Assembly: GCA_037042915.1 (NCBI GenBank)
Contig: CM073202.1
Location: 3,224,001 to 3,288,000, forward strand
Direction of reading: 5' to 3'
From: Auricularia sp. M13
Taxonomy: Eukaryota > Basidiomycota > Agaricomycetes > Auriculariales > Auriculariaceae
Length of the DNA stretch: 64,000 bases
Every line of letters starts with the position of its first letter. Positions within the stretch are counted from its first letter, which is position 1. Both the position numbers and the translations under genes were made by a program. Positions 33,492 through 45,901 of the stretch are shown in pieces. The notes under the pieces were generated by a model, which was given only the letters and a program-made list of their open reading frames with translations, had not been told where the DNA came from and ran no database searches.

Positions 33492-35768
33492 CGCACGCTC
33501 AAATCGCCAACGTCGCCGCCGCCGTCGTCCAAGAGGTCTCCGAGGCTGCCGCGTACAGTGTACGGCGCGGATGGGACTTATCCCGCCGTTTTGCGTGGCA
33601 TCACGGTCTTTGCCGGTCACGCACTATAGTAATCGTCACGCCATCTCCACGGAGCTAAAGGCTGTCGTCGCCATCTCCTCCATTGTTCACGAAAAAATAT
33701 GAGAAAGATGGCATGGGTGACAGGGAGTTGTTTCATAATGAATTTACATAAAATTCTTCAATGAGATAGAGTCCACGGCTTTCGGAGTCAATCAGCAGAG
33801 GTACCCGCGGAAATCGTTATCAAATGCTAATGCAGCCATTGCCCACAAGACGAGTCCACCTGGAGAATTCAGTAAGTTTCCAATCTCAATATTATTCACG
33901 AACGTTCAAATAAGTAGGCAAAGGACGAAAATATCCTTAGAACTGCATCATACACCCTCTGTGATATGATTATCGAGTCAACATGCTCTCAAGATCTCGC
34001 AAGCCCCTGCCAGCCAGTGGGAAGGCCACTATTCTGGGTCATAAATGCCAAGGTAATTTTTTGTCTGCCTTGAACGAAGGCAGAGTTAGTCCCCCGTTCA
34101 AGTCACTAGCAGTCAGATGAGCAAACTGCTAAGCCTAGCCCAACAATACACTGATCCAGATACGATGCTGCCATACAGTTTAAGATGGCTCGAGACGGTA
34201 GCCCTCTCGCCGCGTCGGATGATTTATCGTTGTTCACTGCCAAGCCTCCGACATGCAAAGCCTGCATGTGGAAAAAATGTGCTGCAAAAGAGTACTTGGT
34301 ATGGCGTATCCCATAGCCGAGACCAAGAAAGAGATGGAATTCCAACGGCGTGACTGTGCACGCCCTGTGGCTCTTGTGGGTCGACGTACGGGACTTGTGG
34401 ACGTGACGATGTAACTTGAAGTATCAGCGGGCGCGACTGGGCTGGTGTCCTCCTGCGCATATGTATTGTAAATCGAACGCAGGCCAGCTGTAGGGTTCAA
34501 GCAGACCAAGTGGCGAGACGAGCAATATAAAGCGCTTCATGCCGCGGTGAGCATGAGAGAAGCGACGATCAAAGACAGGTTTTTGTCGTCCGAGGCGTTG
34601 GATGACGTTGTCGGCCGCGGTCCTGCGGAGCGGTTATCGGTGAGAGCGATCGTGTCTGGCCATACGAGTTCGCCCAAACGCATAAGATTCAATCCGACAG
34701 AGGACGCATGCGGCAGGCTCGCGATTCAGGATGGAGCGCCAGTTCCCTGAACACACAAGGTCGCGGGGACGTTTGTGCTGTGTTCGGCGGCGCAGCGGTA
34801 TCCTTCCATCAAAAAGCCCACGCAGCACAGTGAGCGCTGGCGATGCCCGACTATTGACGCGTGCTGTAGGCCCTGAGGCGCACCGCCTGGCGTGTCGAAT
34901 GGGCACGATTCGTGCAGGCGCAGAGACAGAGAGTGACGGTCAGATCCCGTCATCTCACCCCACGCGGGCAGGTTGGAATACGTGCTTATCCATCAAGGAA
35001 GTCAACATGACGCGTAGCAGGCGAGGGGAACATGAGAGGAACGGTTGCCACCAGGTCACGTGATCGTCAGTCGAGGGCGTATCTGAGGTCAAAGTCGTTA
35101 GTCAAGCTTCATAAAGCTTATTTCCGGCGGCCGAACGAGTGGGAGAGCGCGGGTATAATATGCCGCTTAATAGTCATAATGATAGTTCGCAGACTGTCGC
35201 GAGGGGCGCATGGTAGAACGCGAAGGCAACCAGAAAAGCGACTGGAACGCACAGAAATAGATCAGCACATTGCAGGGATGATGGGGAAGGTGGGGAAAGG
35301 TGCGAACGTCGAAATTTCAGCCTCGTCGGCCTTATATGTGTTTTCGGAAATCACATGCGTCACTGGCGCCAAATCGGGAAATTGCCCGATATGGACGAAT
35401 GAGGACGATGTGAATGTCGATGCAATGGCGGAAAAAACACGCCCTGACGTCACAGAGATGTTTGAACGGCGTGTTTTACGTCCATAATCGGGAGCAAGGA
35501 CATTGAGAGGCTGAGTGCGCTGGGCGCAATGCCAGCCTGGGCTTCAGTCAGTCAGCGTGCACTTGTTGCAGTCCATATCGCCAGCGCACTGGGCCAGAGA
35601 GAATCTACATGGGAGTTAATGTGTCTAATTCATTATGTAAGGTAAGAGTACAGAGTGCATGCATCAAAGAGAGGGGCAACGGTTTCGTAGAAAAGGGCAG
35701 GTATGATATACGAATGCTCGGCAGTGGGGAAGCAAGGACTCGGTCTGATTTAACGTAGAGGGACAATG
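33492..35768. other. Gene-poor region
   Basis: About 2.3 kb with only short overlapping frames. I recognise no domain, RNA gene or clear repeat. The part next to 33492 probably holds the promoter of the Gln-rich gene. Confidence 0.4.
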
Positions 35769-38528
35769 CTACGTCGACGAAGAGAAGGTTGCAACCCGCC
35801 GCCAATGAATTCTCCGCCGCACTGCGAACCAAATGAGGAGCTGGTCGATGGCAAACTGCGCGATGAATGCCACTGCGACCAGCAAGCCTCTATTTACCCG
35901 GCATTTAGACTTCATTTGAGCAGCAAGTGGAAGTGAAGGCACTCACAGAAGCCCTTGGTCCTGCAGTTTTGACCATGTGCCCTTGCTAATATTGAGGAAC
36001 GTCAGGAGCGCGACGCTGATCGCCATCCCGGTTCGCGCGAGTACCGAGGCCCAGATATACCGATCTACAGCGCCCAAAGAAATCAGCGTGTCGTTCAAAG
36101 GTATCACGCCGACTGTTAGTAACGCACGTTTCGGTACCCAAGCGTTAACGAGCGCGATGAGGGCGAGGACGCGAGGAACGCGCCCGCGGCGACGGGAATC
36201 CAGAGCGCAGACGCCTGGACATCGTTGACCTTGGCATCCAGAACGTCCTCCAGCGCGAACTTCTCGTTCCCGATATCGTCCGTACGCGCTGCACCGCCCA
36301 CCGTCTGGATGTAGTTCGTGAAGTTCGCACGCATATCATCGTCCGCCAGCTCGAAATTCTACAACGTAAGATACGGTCAGCCAGACCCCGACTGACGGCT
36401 CAAGGTGATGAGCGAACCTCAAAAATGTTGAGAAATACTTGCGCAAAGGCCTTATTGACGAGCTCGTTGATGTCCGCGTCCCTCTGCTCTTCGGTATAGC
36501 CCGTGAAGTTGTTCCCACGGATTTGCTTGATGCCATCGCTGATAACCTTCTTGAAGTCGACCCCGACGTTGCGGAAAGCGGCGATGACGGCTTGGTCGGC
36601 GTCCTCGCCGCCCTTCGGCTGATCCGCACGCTTGATAAACCATATCGTCGTGCTCATCAGACTCTGCTCAAGTTGGTTGAGCGTCGATGAATAGGACGGG
36701 AGGGAAAGAGTAGAAAGGCAGTGGGAAGGGGGAGGAGGGAAGAAACGGAGGACGAGAATAGTGTGAGAAAAGGCGGAGAAGAGAAACGTACCGAGTAAAC
36801 AAGAGTGTTCTTCAGCGCCTCGAGCAGGACAATGATGGCCAGGTGCAGGGGGAAGTGCAGCAGGACGTTCAGCTTCGACCGATTCTGCATCGAGAGCGTG
36901 CGCCGCTTGAAGCCGTCGAAGTACAACAGGAAGGCGAAGGTGATCACCAGCGTCGCGCTTGCTGCGACGCCGCCCGTCTCCGCGCTGAAGCCGATCGCGC
37001 TCGCCGCGAGGACCAGCGTGCCGGCCAGGGAGTTCAGACCTGAAGTCGCAACGATTCGCGCATGTGAATTGATAGAAAAGCCAGAGAGCATGGACGGACG
37101 GACCTTCTCCGAGAATGATTGTAGTCAGCGAGCTCAGCCGCTCGCCCATCGTGTCAACGTTGCGTAGCTGGCGTCCATCGACACTCGGGACGAAAAGGAA
37201 GACGAGTACTTCGGCGCCAACTCCGCCAAGCCACAGCAATAGTTTCGCCCAGACCGAGGCGGGTGTGAGGTTGTTCTTGATGACGAGGAAGGCACCGCCG
37301 AATAAGAGAAACGAGACGATGTAGGTGCCTATCTGAATGAGGACGCGGTTACGTTGCCGCTGCTGTTCGAGAGTGCCTTTGCGCAGGTAATAGAACACTG
37401 ACGAGGAAGGGCTTCAGAGCGAGGACTTGAAAATCGGACGAAGATACTCACCGCGGACGTAGGAAATAACGAGGAAGAGCCGCGTCGCTGCGAACAGGCC
37501 CGAAATTCCGAGCATCGACTTGCGGGCGTATTGAAACTGTCTGCGTGCGTCGTGAGGAATGGTCACACTTGATCGCTAATGCCTACAGGAAATCCTCTAG
37601 CGGCGCTTTCTTTGGGTCGACTTGTGTGGAAAACGGGTTGAAATCCTTGGTAAAGGCTGAGAGCGTGCCAAAAATTGTCAACTGAACGAGCAGCATGGCT
37701 CGATGAAACCTTGAGCAGATGTCAGACTCTTAGAATCGAAACCTGGAGAAGAAATGAAGTACCAGTCGTTGGTATAGAACTGGAAAACGACATGAGAAGG
37801 CGGAGTGTGAGAGAGGAGTGGCCGCTGCTGACCTTTGTATCATACGAAACCTGTGCAGCCCAAAGCCACCATGCAAGAACAAAGAACACGGCGTAGGACA
37901 TTAGCGTCTGTTGCCGTGTCAGAGGGGACGCGGATAAAGTCAAATAGAACACACAGAGAACGTTGTCAGCTGGGTGTTGTTGGTGAGATTCGAGAACGTA
38001 GTCTGCAAGTCGACCGGTCAGAAAACAGAGTTCTAATGTGGGAGAATACTCGAAGACACTCACCGTCCAGGCCAGATCGAAGAACTGAAATGATAATATC
38101 GGTCAGAGCTTGGTAGTCCCGTAGGCATCGCGACGCACTATCCCTAACCAGTCCGGGGGACCGTTGTCGGCGGATTCTGCGTTATCGTCCTTGTGCTGTT
38201 GTCGCGTGACGGCATCGAGTGCGGTGACAGGCTCGGGGAACTTGACGTCCAGGGGAGCGCTCGGAGCTATTGGGGGATACGCGTGCGAGAGCAGCGGTAG
38301 CTGGGGCACGCTGCTGGAATCTGAGTAGGACGACGCCTGCGGTTTATGTAGAGATTCGGAGCGCAGCGGGATGGGTGCAATGCGTTCCAGCTTTTCCTCG
38401 TCTTCTGCCGTCAGGTCGAACTTTGGCGCGCTGACGAAGGGGGTCTCGCTGAGCGGTACGACGCGAATATCGGCAGCACTACCAGTGGACGTCAGCGAGT
38501 TGAGTACGAGGAACTCAGCATTGAACAT
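35769..38528 (-). CDS. LtrA-like multi-pass membrane protein
   Basis: Minus-strand gene of about ten exons ending at TAG 35769-35771. The likely start is the ATG at 38526-38528 (MFNAEFLVLNSLTSTGSAAD); the longer upstream frame has no ATG. The cytosolic N-terminus is followed by DWLGI spliced (GTGCGT donor, 54 bp) to a small exon encoding FFDLAWT, like the ELFFDL motif of bacterial low-temperature-requirement A (LtrA) proteins. Later exons give TLMSYAVFFVLAWWLWAAQV, MLLVQLTIFGTLSAFTKDFN, FYYLRKGTLEQQRQRNRVLI, LLLWLGGVGAEVLVFLFVPS, MGERLSSLTTIILGEG spliced to LNSLAGTLVLAASAIGF, the ER.S.L..IILGE motif typical of LtrA. The C-terminal helices include VAFIAQFAIDQLLIWFAV. The function of fungal LtrA-like proteins is unknown. 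A role at the plasma membrane or an organelle is only inferred. Confidence 0.8.
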
Positions 38529-40173
38529 GCCTTTGAGGATCAGGCTCGCGGGTGAACGACCGCAAGAGCTTTTGCAGGGCCACCATGCTGACTGGTCAAG
38601 CGGGAAGGGAGAACGATGAGGCAACTTGGGCCAAGGCGAAAGATATCGCCGTTATTTATATGAGCTGTTAGCAGCATTCGCTTGCCAGATAGTCCTGGTG
38701 GCGGTGAACCGTGTGTAATTCATGGCCGGTGCGCGGCGAGCGGGGTAAACGCTACAAGTGAACTAATGAAAACACTGAAGGCTATGAATTTCGAGCTTGT
38801 CGTACGTCGTACACAGAAATGAGCCACTTTTTTGCCACTTGTCTTGCGCAGGCCTGCAGGCATGAGGGTAAGAGCAAGTTTGCCATACAAGGCGTTGCGA
38901 GCGGACATGAGCCAACAGTCTCGGTCATCCAACGCCGATCATCACAGCCACTGAGTCGGCGCACCGGCGCTTTCCCTTTTTGTCGCTGAACTTCCAATGC
39001 TGCTCTCAGCACTTTGCAACAGGCACGCGGGCAGTGGACGTCAACTGCGTCGCAGGCCAATTAGAACGAAGACTAGATTTGTTTCCTCGATTGACAAACT
39101 GCGTACCGCCTGCATCAGCTCTCTCCCTTTCACCCCCTTCGAACCGAAGACTCGAAATGTGAACAGGCAGGATTTTGTAACTCGTTGGAAGTACCTAGTC
39201 AGAACTTTAGGCCGCGGTTATGAAGTGGCCCGCTGTTGTTCCTTAGGTCCTCTCCGTGACCAGTGCATGACCAGAAAGTATGACAAGCTTCTGAATTTTC
39301 TGCTCAATATTTTACGGAAGCTGCTCCCATCAAATCCCACGGCTCAACAGGCTGAAGGCTTGGAGCAGGACAACACCTACCCGGAAGCAAACTAGCAGAG
39401 GTCTCAATCTGCGCTGAGTCTGGGTACTGAACATCCTTTGCACGCACGGTTGAGCGCCCAATTGCTCATGGGAACTCATACGTATACCTGATTATGCATT
39501 GCGCTTGATGTTTCCTTCACATCCGCACGGTGCGTGTTACAGCCTGTTCGGAAAACGTTGACTGCGCCAACTTTTTCTGATTCGATCTGCCGATTTCCCT
39601 TTTAGGAAAACTCAAGCTGCACAACGGGTCAGTCTGCCCGTAAAGCTGCTCTAAATAACTCAGAAATACGCACAAGCCTCACTTTTATATAACTAGTGCG
39701 GCCAGGTAGTAATCGTCAGCGGTGAACGTGGGGATTCGCAACTCGGAGCCAGCTCGGGGAGTAAATGCCTCCGATCTCTGGCCAGGTTCCGGGTCGTTTG
39801 GCTCAACCAATCTTCAGTTCCGAAAGGCAGACGAAGCCTCGGATACTTGTATGGCCATTACACTGATGATTTGTTATATTTTGAACCATTGCGAGCATGA
39901 AAACATGTTACCTCGCACATTGCGTCCAAATGGGGAAACGGCCCGACTCGAATCAAAAAAAGTTGGCGCAGCTTCTGCAAGATTGAAGCGTCGCGGGAGC
40001 TATGACTGCAAGTCTGCAACTGTTGCCTGGGCTTATGCGCGGCCAATAGGCGCCGTTATATGCCTTTACGCCTACACACTCTAAATCACATGTCTGCGCG
40101 GAGAATTTACATTGTCCGTCATGTCTTATTAATAAACGGCAGCTTGGGGTACGAACTCGGTTGGAACTTCCAC

Positions 40174-40821
40174 AGGGAAAATTCTATTGAGAAACCCCTG
40201 TTTCTGGGGTTTCTGCGCAGATAACGGGCGTAAACCCGACAGGATGATCCGATCAGATGGACCGACAAGTCGGTTTGACCGTGCTGGTGCGACTTGAATT
40301 CGCGCCATTCCTGCGGTGGTTATAGGATGTTCAGGGTCAAGATCGAGTTCATTGAGGTTGATATCATGCCTGACGACAAATTCAACTGTCCCATGAGGGA
40401 AATCAAAGTGGGGGCGGGCATCCTGGTCGGAAGAACGCCCGCTGCAATTGTCAACCTATGTATACTAAGCAGTAAGAGAGCCATGTGTGCCGTTGAAACC
40501 TTTCTCAGGTTATATTTGAGTGATTTATTGCTTGTATTTCTGCCTTCAGGCCCGCTGACGGCGCAGGATGTGCAACATCTCCTTCTCCAGCATGCCAATT
40601 AATCGCCAGATACCTTCCGCTATGTACAGAGATATCTGTGGCGGACCTGATATTTTTAGGATGTTTTCTGTGACTCTACCTATCCAATGCCTGAGACGGT
40701 GGCTGCAATTTGTGCTCCATCGCATTCGGCAATCCGGATCTCGAAGTCCGTGATCCATCATATTTCCGCCGAAAACCCCGTAGAAACCCCGGAAAGGGGG
40801 TTTCTCAATAGAATCGTCCCT
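40174..40821. mobile_element. MITE-like element with about 40-bp terminal inverted repeats
   Basis: The left end begins AGGGAAAATTCTATTGAGAA and continues ACCCC..TTTC.GGGGTTTCT to about 40216. The reverse complement of the right end begins AGGGACGATTCTATTGAGAA and continues with the same ACCCC..TTTC.GGGGTTTCTACG pattern (about 40772-40821). The inside has no transposase-like frame, so it would be non-autonomous. I see no clean target-site duplication, so its class is open. Confidence 0.65.
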
Positions 40822-40914
40822 TGCACAGTGGGAGCTCACTAACTGACCGGCAGCTCGTACGTTACATTCGAGGTCTTGATTGATAGCCCAAGATCTAGAT
40901 AAGCCGGGACCGGG

Positions 40915-41030
40915 CTTTGCAACACGTGAGGTCCCCAGGGAGTCGGCAAGGCGGTTTCCTCAGGGTTAGAGCTTCCTCAGACGCCGGCACCGCTGAAGGT
41001 GTGCCAGCGGTTTCCCCCGTGGTCCCTGGC
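40915..41030 (+). repeat. Dispersed repeat, copy 1
   Basis: Imperfect match to 50208-50323. Shared blocks are CACGTGAGGT, CAGGGA.GTCGGCA, GCGGTTT.CTCAGGGT, CGCCGG.ACCGCTG and a final GTCCCTGG. Both copies are the same length and lie in gene-poor DNA. Confidence 0.65.
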
Positions 41031-41615
41031 TTGTTCTTTGGTTCCTTGGTGCATCAAAGGCCTATTCCTTGTCCATGAAGCAGTGAGAAGATATGGACAG
41101 TATCGGGAAGACCGCGCTCGAAGTCCTTTGTCTGAAACGCTCGTAGTACCGACGGCTATTCAGCCTCCAGTCTATGTCTCCGCTCCTAGGTTCGTAATAC
41201 GGTGACTATGCGCTTAGGAGATTAACGTGAGAACTCCCCCTGATAGCCAATGCTCGCGTGCACACCCGCCGCATTTTTCCCGCTGGGGTGCGAGGATTCG
41301 GTTCGTGCGTCCATCTGGGCCACTACAGACTAAGAATCTTCAGGAAATATTTTAAATTTCCCTGGAGACCGAAATGCAGACGCTCGCAGGTAGCGCACAG
41401 GCCTGCTCATCTGTGCGCTTCGCTTTGACTTGACTGTGTGATTGTCGAAAGAAGTCCGATGAATCTTGCGCTGCCAGGCACGGCATGCGAGATGTTCGCA
41501 AGAACTCACGCGAGAGGCCCTCTTATTCCCCTCTGTTCTGCATTCAGCATCTTCTGAAATCTCGCGTCCTTTTTCTTAGTGATCTGTGGAGGCCGAGATT
41601 CATTGCTCTCCGCGG

Positions 41616-41623
41616 TATAAAGC
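41616..41623 (+). promoter_or_regulatory. TATA box of SSP copy 2
   Basis: TATAAAGC, 82 bp upstream of the ATG at 41698. Confidence 0.5.
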
Positions 41624-41697
41624 ACGACAAAGAGCAATGAGGGGTTCCTCAGAGCCAGCAGCCAGCCAGCCTTACTCCCACAATAACAACAGCCGGA

Positions 41698-42466
41698 ATG
41701 AACTCGCGCATCTTTTCCCTCGTCCTGTTCTTCCTCAGTTTCGGGCTCTTTGCCGTCGCGTCGCCCCTCGACGCCGACCTCGAGGCACGCGACATGGAGA
41801 AGCGTGCGTCCGCCGTTGTGGATGTCATCGCCAAACTCTCCAGCGAGGTCAACAGCGCTCTCAACACTTTCAGCTTCGGTGAGCGCAGCGAGTCTTGCCA
41901 AGTCTACAACAGCAACTCACTTCCTCGCAGCCGCCAATGCCAATGCTGGCCCAAACATCAACGCGATCACCAGCGCTTTCGCCACTGCAACTAATAGCCT
42001 CGAGCTCATGGACTCCGTCTTCCTCTCCGCTGCCGATAAGAACGCCGTCGCCAAGAACGTCGCGGACGCGATCAACAACGCCGCCGACCACATCAGCAAG
42101 TCACCCCAGACTGTCTCCGCCATCACGGCCAGCGTGCTCCTCGACGCTCAAATCAAGGTGGGCGTTCAAGCGCCAACTATTCTCAGTCGCGTTACTCACG
42201 ATATTTCTCAGCTCTTCTTGAACATCTTCGGCATCGTCGTCGTCGGCGTCGTGGGCATTATCGCCAAGCTGTGAGCATTACGGTGCACTGAGAGTCTCAA
42301 CCTTCTTTCTAACTCACTGTTAGGATTATCAACGTCAAGCTGTTCCTCACCGTGCGTGCATTCGATGTGAATCGTACCTCAGCCACTGATGCCCGCGCTG
42401 CAGATCCACCTTGTCCTTGTCGCTAACATCTTCATTGACATCCTCGGCATCGTCATCATTCTCTAA
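41698..42466 (+). CDS. Small secreted protein, SSP copy 2 (185 aa)
   Basis: Five phase-consistent exons: 41698-41878, 41931-42157, 42212-42270, 42324-42351, 42404-42466. A signal peptide (MNSRIFSLVLFFLSFGLFAV) is followed by a Lys-Arg site (DMEKRAS), a helix with AVVDVIAKLSSEVNSALNTF, an Ala/Asn-rich middle (NINAITSAFATATNSLELMD, KNVADAINNAADHISKSPQT) and a hydrophobic end built from three small exons (LFLNIFGIVVVGVVGIIAKL, IINVKLFLT, IHLVLVANIFIDILGIVIIL). The leader just before the ATG is shared with copies 3 and 4. The hydrophobic end could mediate self-assembly or membrane/wall association. The SC15-like assignment is inference. Confidence 0.9.
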
Positions 42467-42859
42467 GGACTCTACTTGAATGTCACTTTTCTTTCTCAAC
42501 GGGTGTTTACGGGGTTTAAGCATTTTTGGCCCTCTACATGTACTTACGCGCTCACCAATTGGGAGAACGCCTACGGGTAGTGGAACCTTTTTTCTACGCA
42601 GCAATGCGCGTCTTAGCATGACTGAGCAATTCGCGGCCGCGACTGCCAGAGCCGGAGTGAAAGAGCGACTAAGTATATTAAGCGTCAACATTACAGTATC
42701 AGACCCTGCGTGTAGTCCGCATTTCGGCCATTATAGCATGTATCTCAATCAACCTTGAAGGAGCGCAATTTTTAGGAGCGGAAGAACGCACGAGAATAAT
42801 TTCGCAAGGCACTTCGGACAGCATTCACCCCCCTCTCCCCGGATCTGCAGACGCACCAA
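42467..42859. other. Tail-to-tail intergenic region
   Basis: Lies between the 3' ends of SSP copy 2 (plus) and the MFS transporter (minus). Only shadow frames are present. Confidence 0.4.
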
Positions 42860-44711
42860 TCACTCGGAGCCTTCCCTGCTGGAGCTCGTGCTCGCGAGTG
42901 TCGCGCGACTCTGCCGCTGGCTGCCGTAACCGCTGTAGATACTCTCGGGTCGTCCTTCGACGAGGCGCGTGCCGGCGTATATGAGCGCGATGCTAATAGC
43001 GATCATGACGCCGTATACGGTGCACGCGGCCAGCGGGACAAACACCGCGCCGACCTTCCAGTGAGGGGACGTGACGAAGGACGGGGCGTGGATGGTGGAG
43101 TAAAGTGCGCTGGATGCAGAGAGATGCCCAGCCGACCACGCCCACAGGCTCGTGAGCGCGGCCGGCCCAATGGCGCGCATCGTCGATGTGGCCGTCTGCG
43201 CGAGGCCATTGGCCGCGCCGAGCGATGCGCGCGGGGCGGCGTGCGAGACGAAGATGAAGATTGCCGCTGTCAACAAGTCTGAGTAGACTCCTGCAATGAA
43301 GATTTGGTTGCACAAACCGAAGCAGAATTGCGTGCCCATGTACGTCGCAAACCCTCCCGCCAGTAGTAGCCACACCGTCGCCGCGCCGTCCTGTGACCGC
43401 CAGTCGTCGCCCAAGGATGCGGCAGAGACCCAGGTGAGCGCCCAGATGAACCAGAGCAGGAGGAATGCGGACGCGCCGAGCACGAAAACGCGCTTTTCTC
43501 CCAGGCGCACATGTAGGCGTGGGAAGAGGACGGCCTGGACGGGTAAGTTGATCACGCCAGCTGATCCCTATAGTGATTCAGGAAGGAAAACTGCCAGAGA
43601 AGAGAGGCACCGACCATCCACCACCCAATGACACTGGGCTCGAGCCCAAGCCCGCCGGCGCTCACAGGCGAGCTCATGAAGAGTGGCTGCAGCGCGAGGT
43701 AGCCGATATCCGTCAGCGCCAAAAGCGCGTACGCTGTGACGGTCGCACGCAGCCGCGGCGTCATGATGTCGCGCAAGCTTCGCGTCGGGCTCGGCGACGG
43801 CGATGTTGGCGACGGCGGCGGGCGCAGAAGCGCCGTGGCCTCGGTGCTTGGGGCGATCAGTAATGCTTCGGGATCGCCGTTGTGCGTTGGCTGGTCTTCG
43901 TCGATGGGCGCTGCTGTCTGACATGACAGCTACGCGTGAGCACAAGATGAGCAGCATGCAAGAAAAATGTTGCGCACCTCGCGGAACCAGGCGGCAGTCG
44001 CGATGCAGACGAGGATGGAGAATGTCGCGGCCGTTGCGCATGGCAAGAAGTATGGCCAGTCGCGGAAGAAAGTGAGGCGTCCGAACACGCTGTCTGGGAA
44101 ACGCTCGTACGGGTGAGCTAGGCCACCGCCTATAAATGGTCTGAAAGAATAGTAAGTAATGAAACAGGACGGTGGTATCATGGTGGCGTCAGGTCGTAAG
44201 TTGATTACTGGACTCACCCAATCGACGAGCCGAGCGACCATATAATAGGCATGAAAGCAAAGGCGCGAGCCATATTGCTCTCGTCAGTCAGTTCAGCCAT
44301 GGCGCTTTTGCTGACCCCGACATTGCCGTTGAGCGCGCCGGCGAGGGCGCGTGCGAGCATGAGAGCAATGAAGCGCCGACTGTGCCCAGGTTTTGCAGCC
44401 AAGCCGAAGGCAAGCATGCTCATTGCCAGGCCAGATAGACCGCCCATGAGCACTGGCCTGCGACCAACAATGTCCGAGAGCCTGCCCCAGTGGAGGACGG
44501 CGACAGCCTCAGTCAAAAAAAACAACGACTCGACGAGCCCAGCATAGTAGCCAGTCTGAGCCGGAGATTCCACCAGGCCAAGCTCCAGAACGAGTTGGGC
44601 GATGAATGGGTAAATGACTGTGCTGGTTATGGGCTCGGCGAGCTGGATGGCGAAGAGTAGCGAGAGTTGACCCCAGGGTAACGGAGACGGCGGCGACGAC
44701 AAAGCGGCCAT
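42860..44711 (-). CDS. MFS transporter, drug:H+ antiporter-1 type
   Basis: Minus strand, ATG 44709-44711 to TGA 42860-42862, about four exons. The start of helix 1 is LPWGQLSLLFAIQLAEPITS, followed by TVIYPFIAQLVLELG. The loop 2-3 signature appears as HWGRLSDIVGRRPVLMGGLS, the hallmark G-x-L-S-D-x-x-G-R-R of major facilitator proteins. Helix 5 has RALAGALNGNVGVSKSAMAE. The second exon starts PFIGGGLAHP. A hydrophilic central loop (Pro/Ser-rich) precedes the C-terminal six helices (TAYALLALTDIGYLALQPLF and GVINLPVQAVLFPRLHVRLG). Closest in style are fungal ZIF-like members of DHA1, which export small compounds. The substrate is unknown. It is flanked by SSP copy 2 and the GH88-like gene with no functional link visible. 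Confidence 0.88.
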
Positions 44712-45901
44712 TAGGAGAAGGACTGAACGCTAGCCGGGCGCGTCTCTGTGGCTATAAGGCGAGCGTCTTCTTCTTAGTCGCCGGTCATTGAACATCGCGG
44801 TTTCGGGACGAGAGGCGTTCATCGGCTAACGCCTGTCGCCGTGCGCTCCTTGGACTTGGACCGTCATCATCTCTCCGAATGTTGCTCATCATTGCCATGC
44901 TACAATCGCTCCAGTCATAAATGCTTTTCAATGTGATTCAGTGCAGTTCTGCCCCGCTTCTGGTGATCGACGACCCAGCCTGTCTTCTGAATCTCAAACT
45001 GCCCAAACTGTCACTGGTCGCTTCTCCCGGGACTAGTTCACCGCGCCCATGTCTATGCTGGCTTCTCGCTCGTCAATCCATGCTATTTCAGGGACCATCT
45101 GCTTCGTCCATCTACTTTGGCACGTGTTGGGCCATCAATATTGAGATACGCAGTCTAGGGCGCTGTCAAAACATCTCGTCTCCTCTCCCGCCTGGAAATG
45201 AAAACGTGCGTATCCATGATCACCAGAAAAACACACGCTAGCAGAAGCTGCACTGCGGCTCTGCCTTTCTCAATGGCCTCCGGTCGTTACCCATGGTTGC
45301 CGCAGACAAATGCGAATGTCCGGAATTCGGAGGGCAAGAACATTTACCTACTCTATTATTATAGCACAGACATGGTTTATTCATTCTAGCCGTACCCGCA
45401 GTGAATGGCCGCGGATCGACGTAACAGGTGTCATGTCCCACATGTAGGAGGAAGACGCATTTCCTCTGCTTCGGGACACCATACTAATATGATTATGTAG
45501 GCATCTCTGTGGATCATCTACTTTTAAGTAAGACATGTGGCTCCAAGCCGCAGCAGTGGCTCTTTCACATCTTGATGGATTCGCATCGGACGAATATTAT
45601 AAATCCCCGAGGGAAATTCCCAAGTCATACAATCTCAGGTGAATGTGGAGCAACCCAATACTTATCGACTGAAAGCTGCATTCACTTGGCTCATCTTGGC
45701 TAGAATTCTCTGGCAGTGGAAGGGGATTGTAGCATGGCTCTGGCTTGATCGCGAGTCGGAGGAAGATCACATAAGGAGCGCGCCAACAATGACCGCACAT
45801 CTCGCCTATGCCCGCGCAGATTCGCCGCCCGCGCGGCTCATCCTGCGCTTCAAAATTTCGCAGCTCGGCAACCATGCTATGCTATCTCATTCACCCACAA
45901 G
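44712..45901. other. Divergent intergenic region between MFS and GH88-like genes
   Basis: About 1.2 kb with only short unrelated frames. It presumably holds both promoters. Confidence 0.4.

Larger units (their letters stand above)
38529..41615. other. Gene-poor, repeat-bearing region
   Basis: No gene supported over about 3 kb. It contains the 648-bp inverted-repeat element at 40174-40821 and one copy of a dispersed repeat at 40915-41030. Open frames at 38997-39395 and 39722-40084 have no recognisable domain. Confidence 0.5.

Noticed and set aside
38997-40084. Plus-strand open frames as transposon-derived genes
   Set aside because: No reverse transcriptase, integrase or transposase motifs are visible in any frame, and the frames are short and unrelated.
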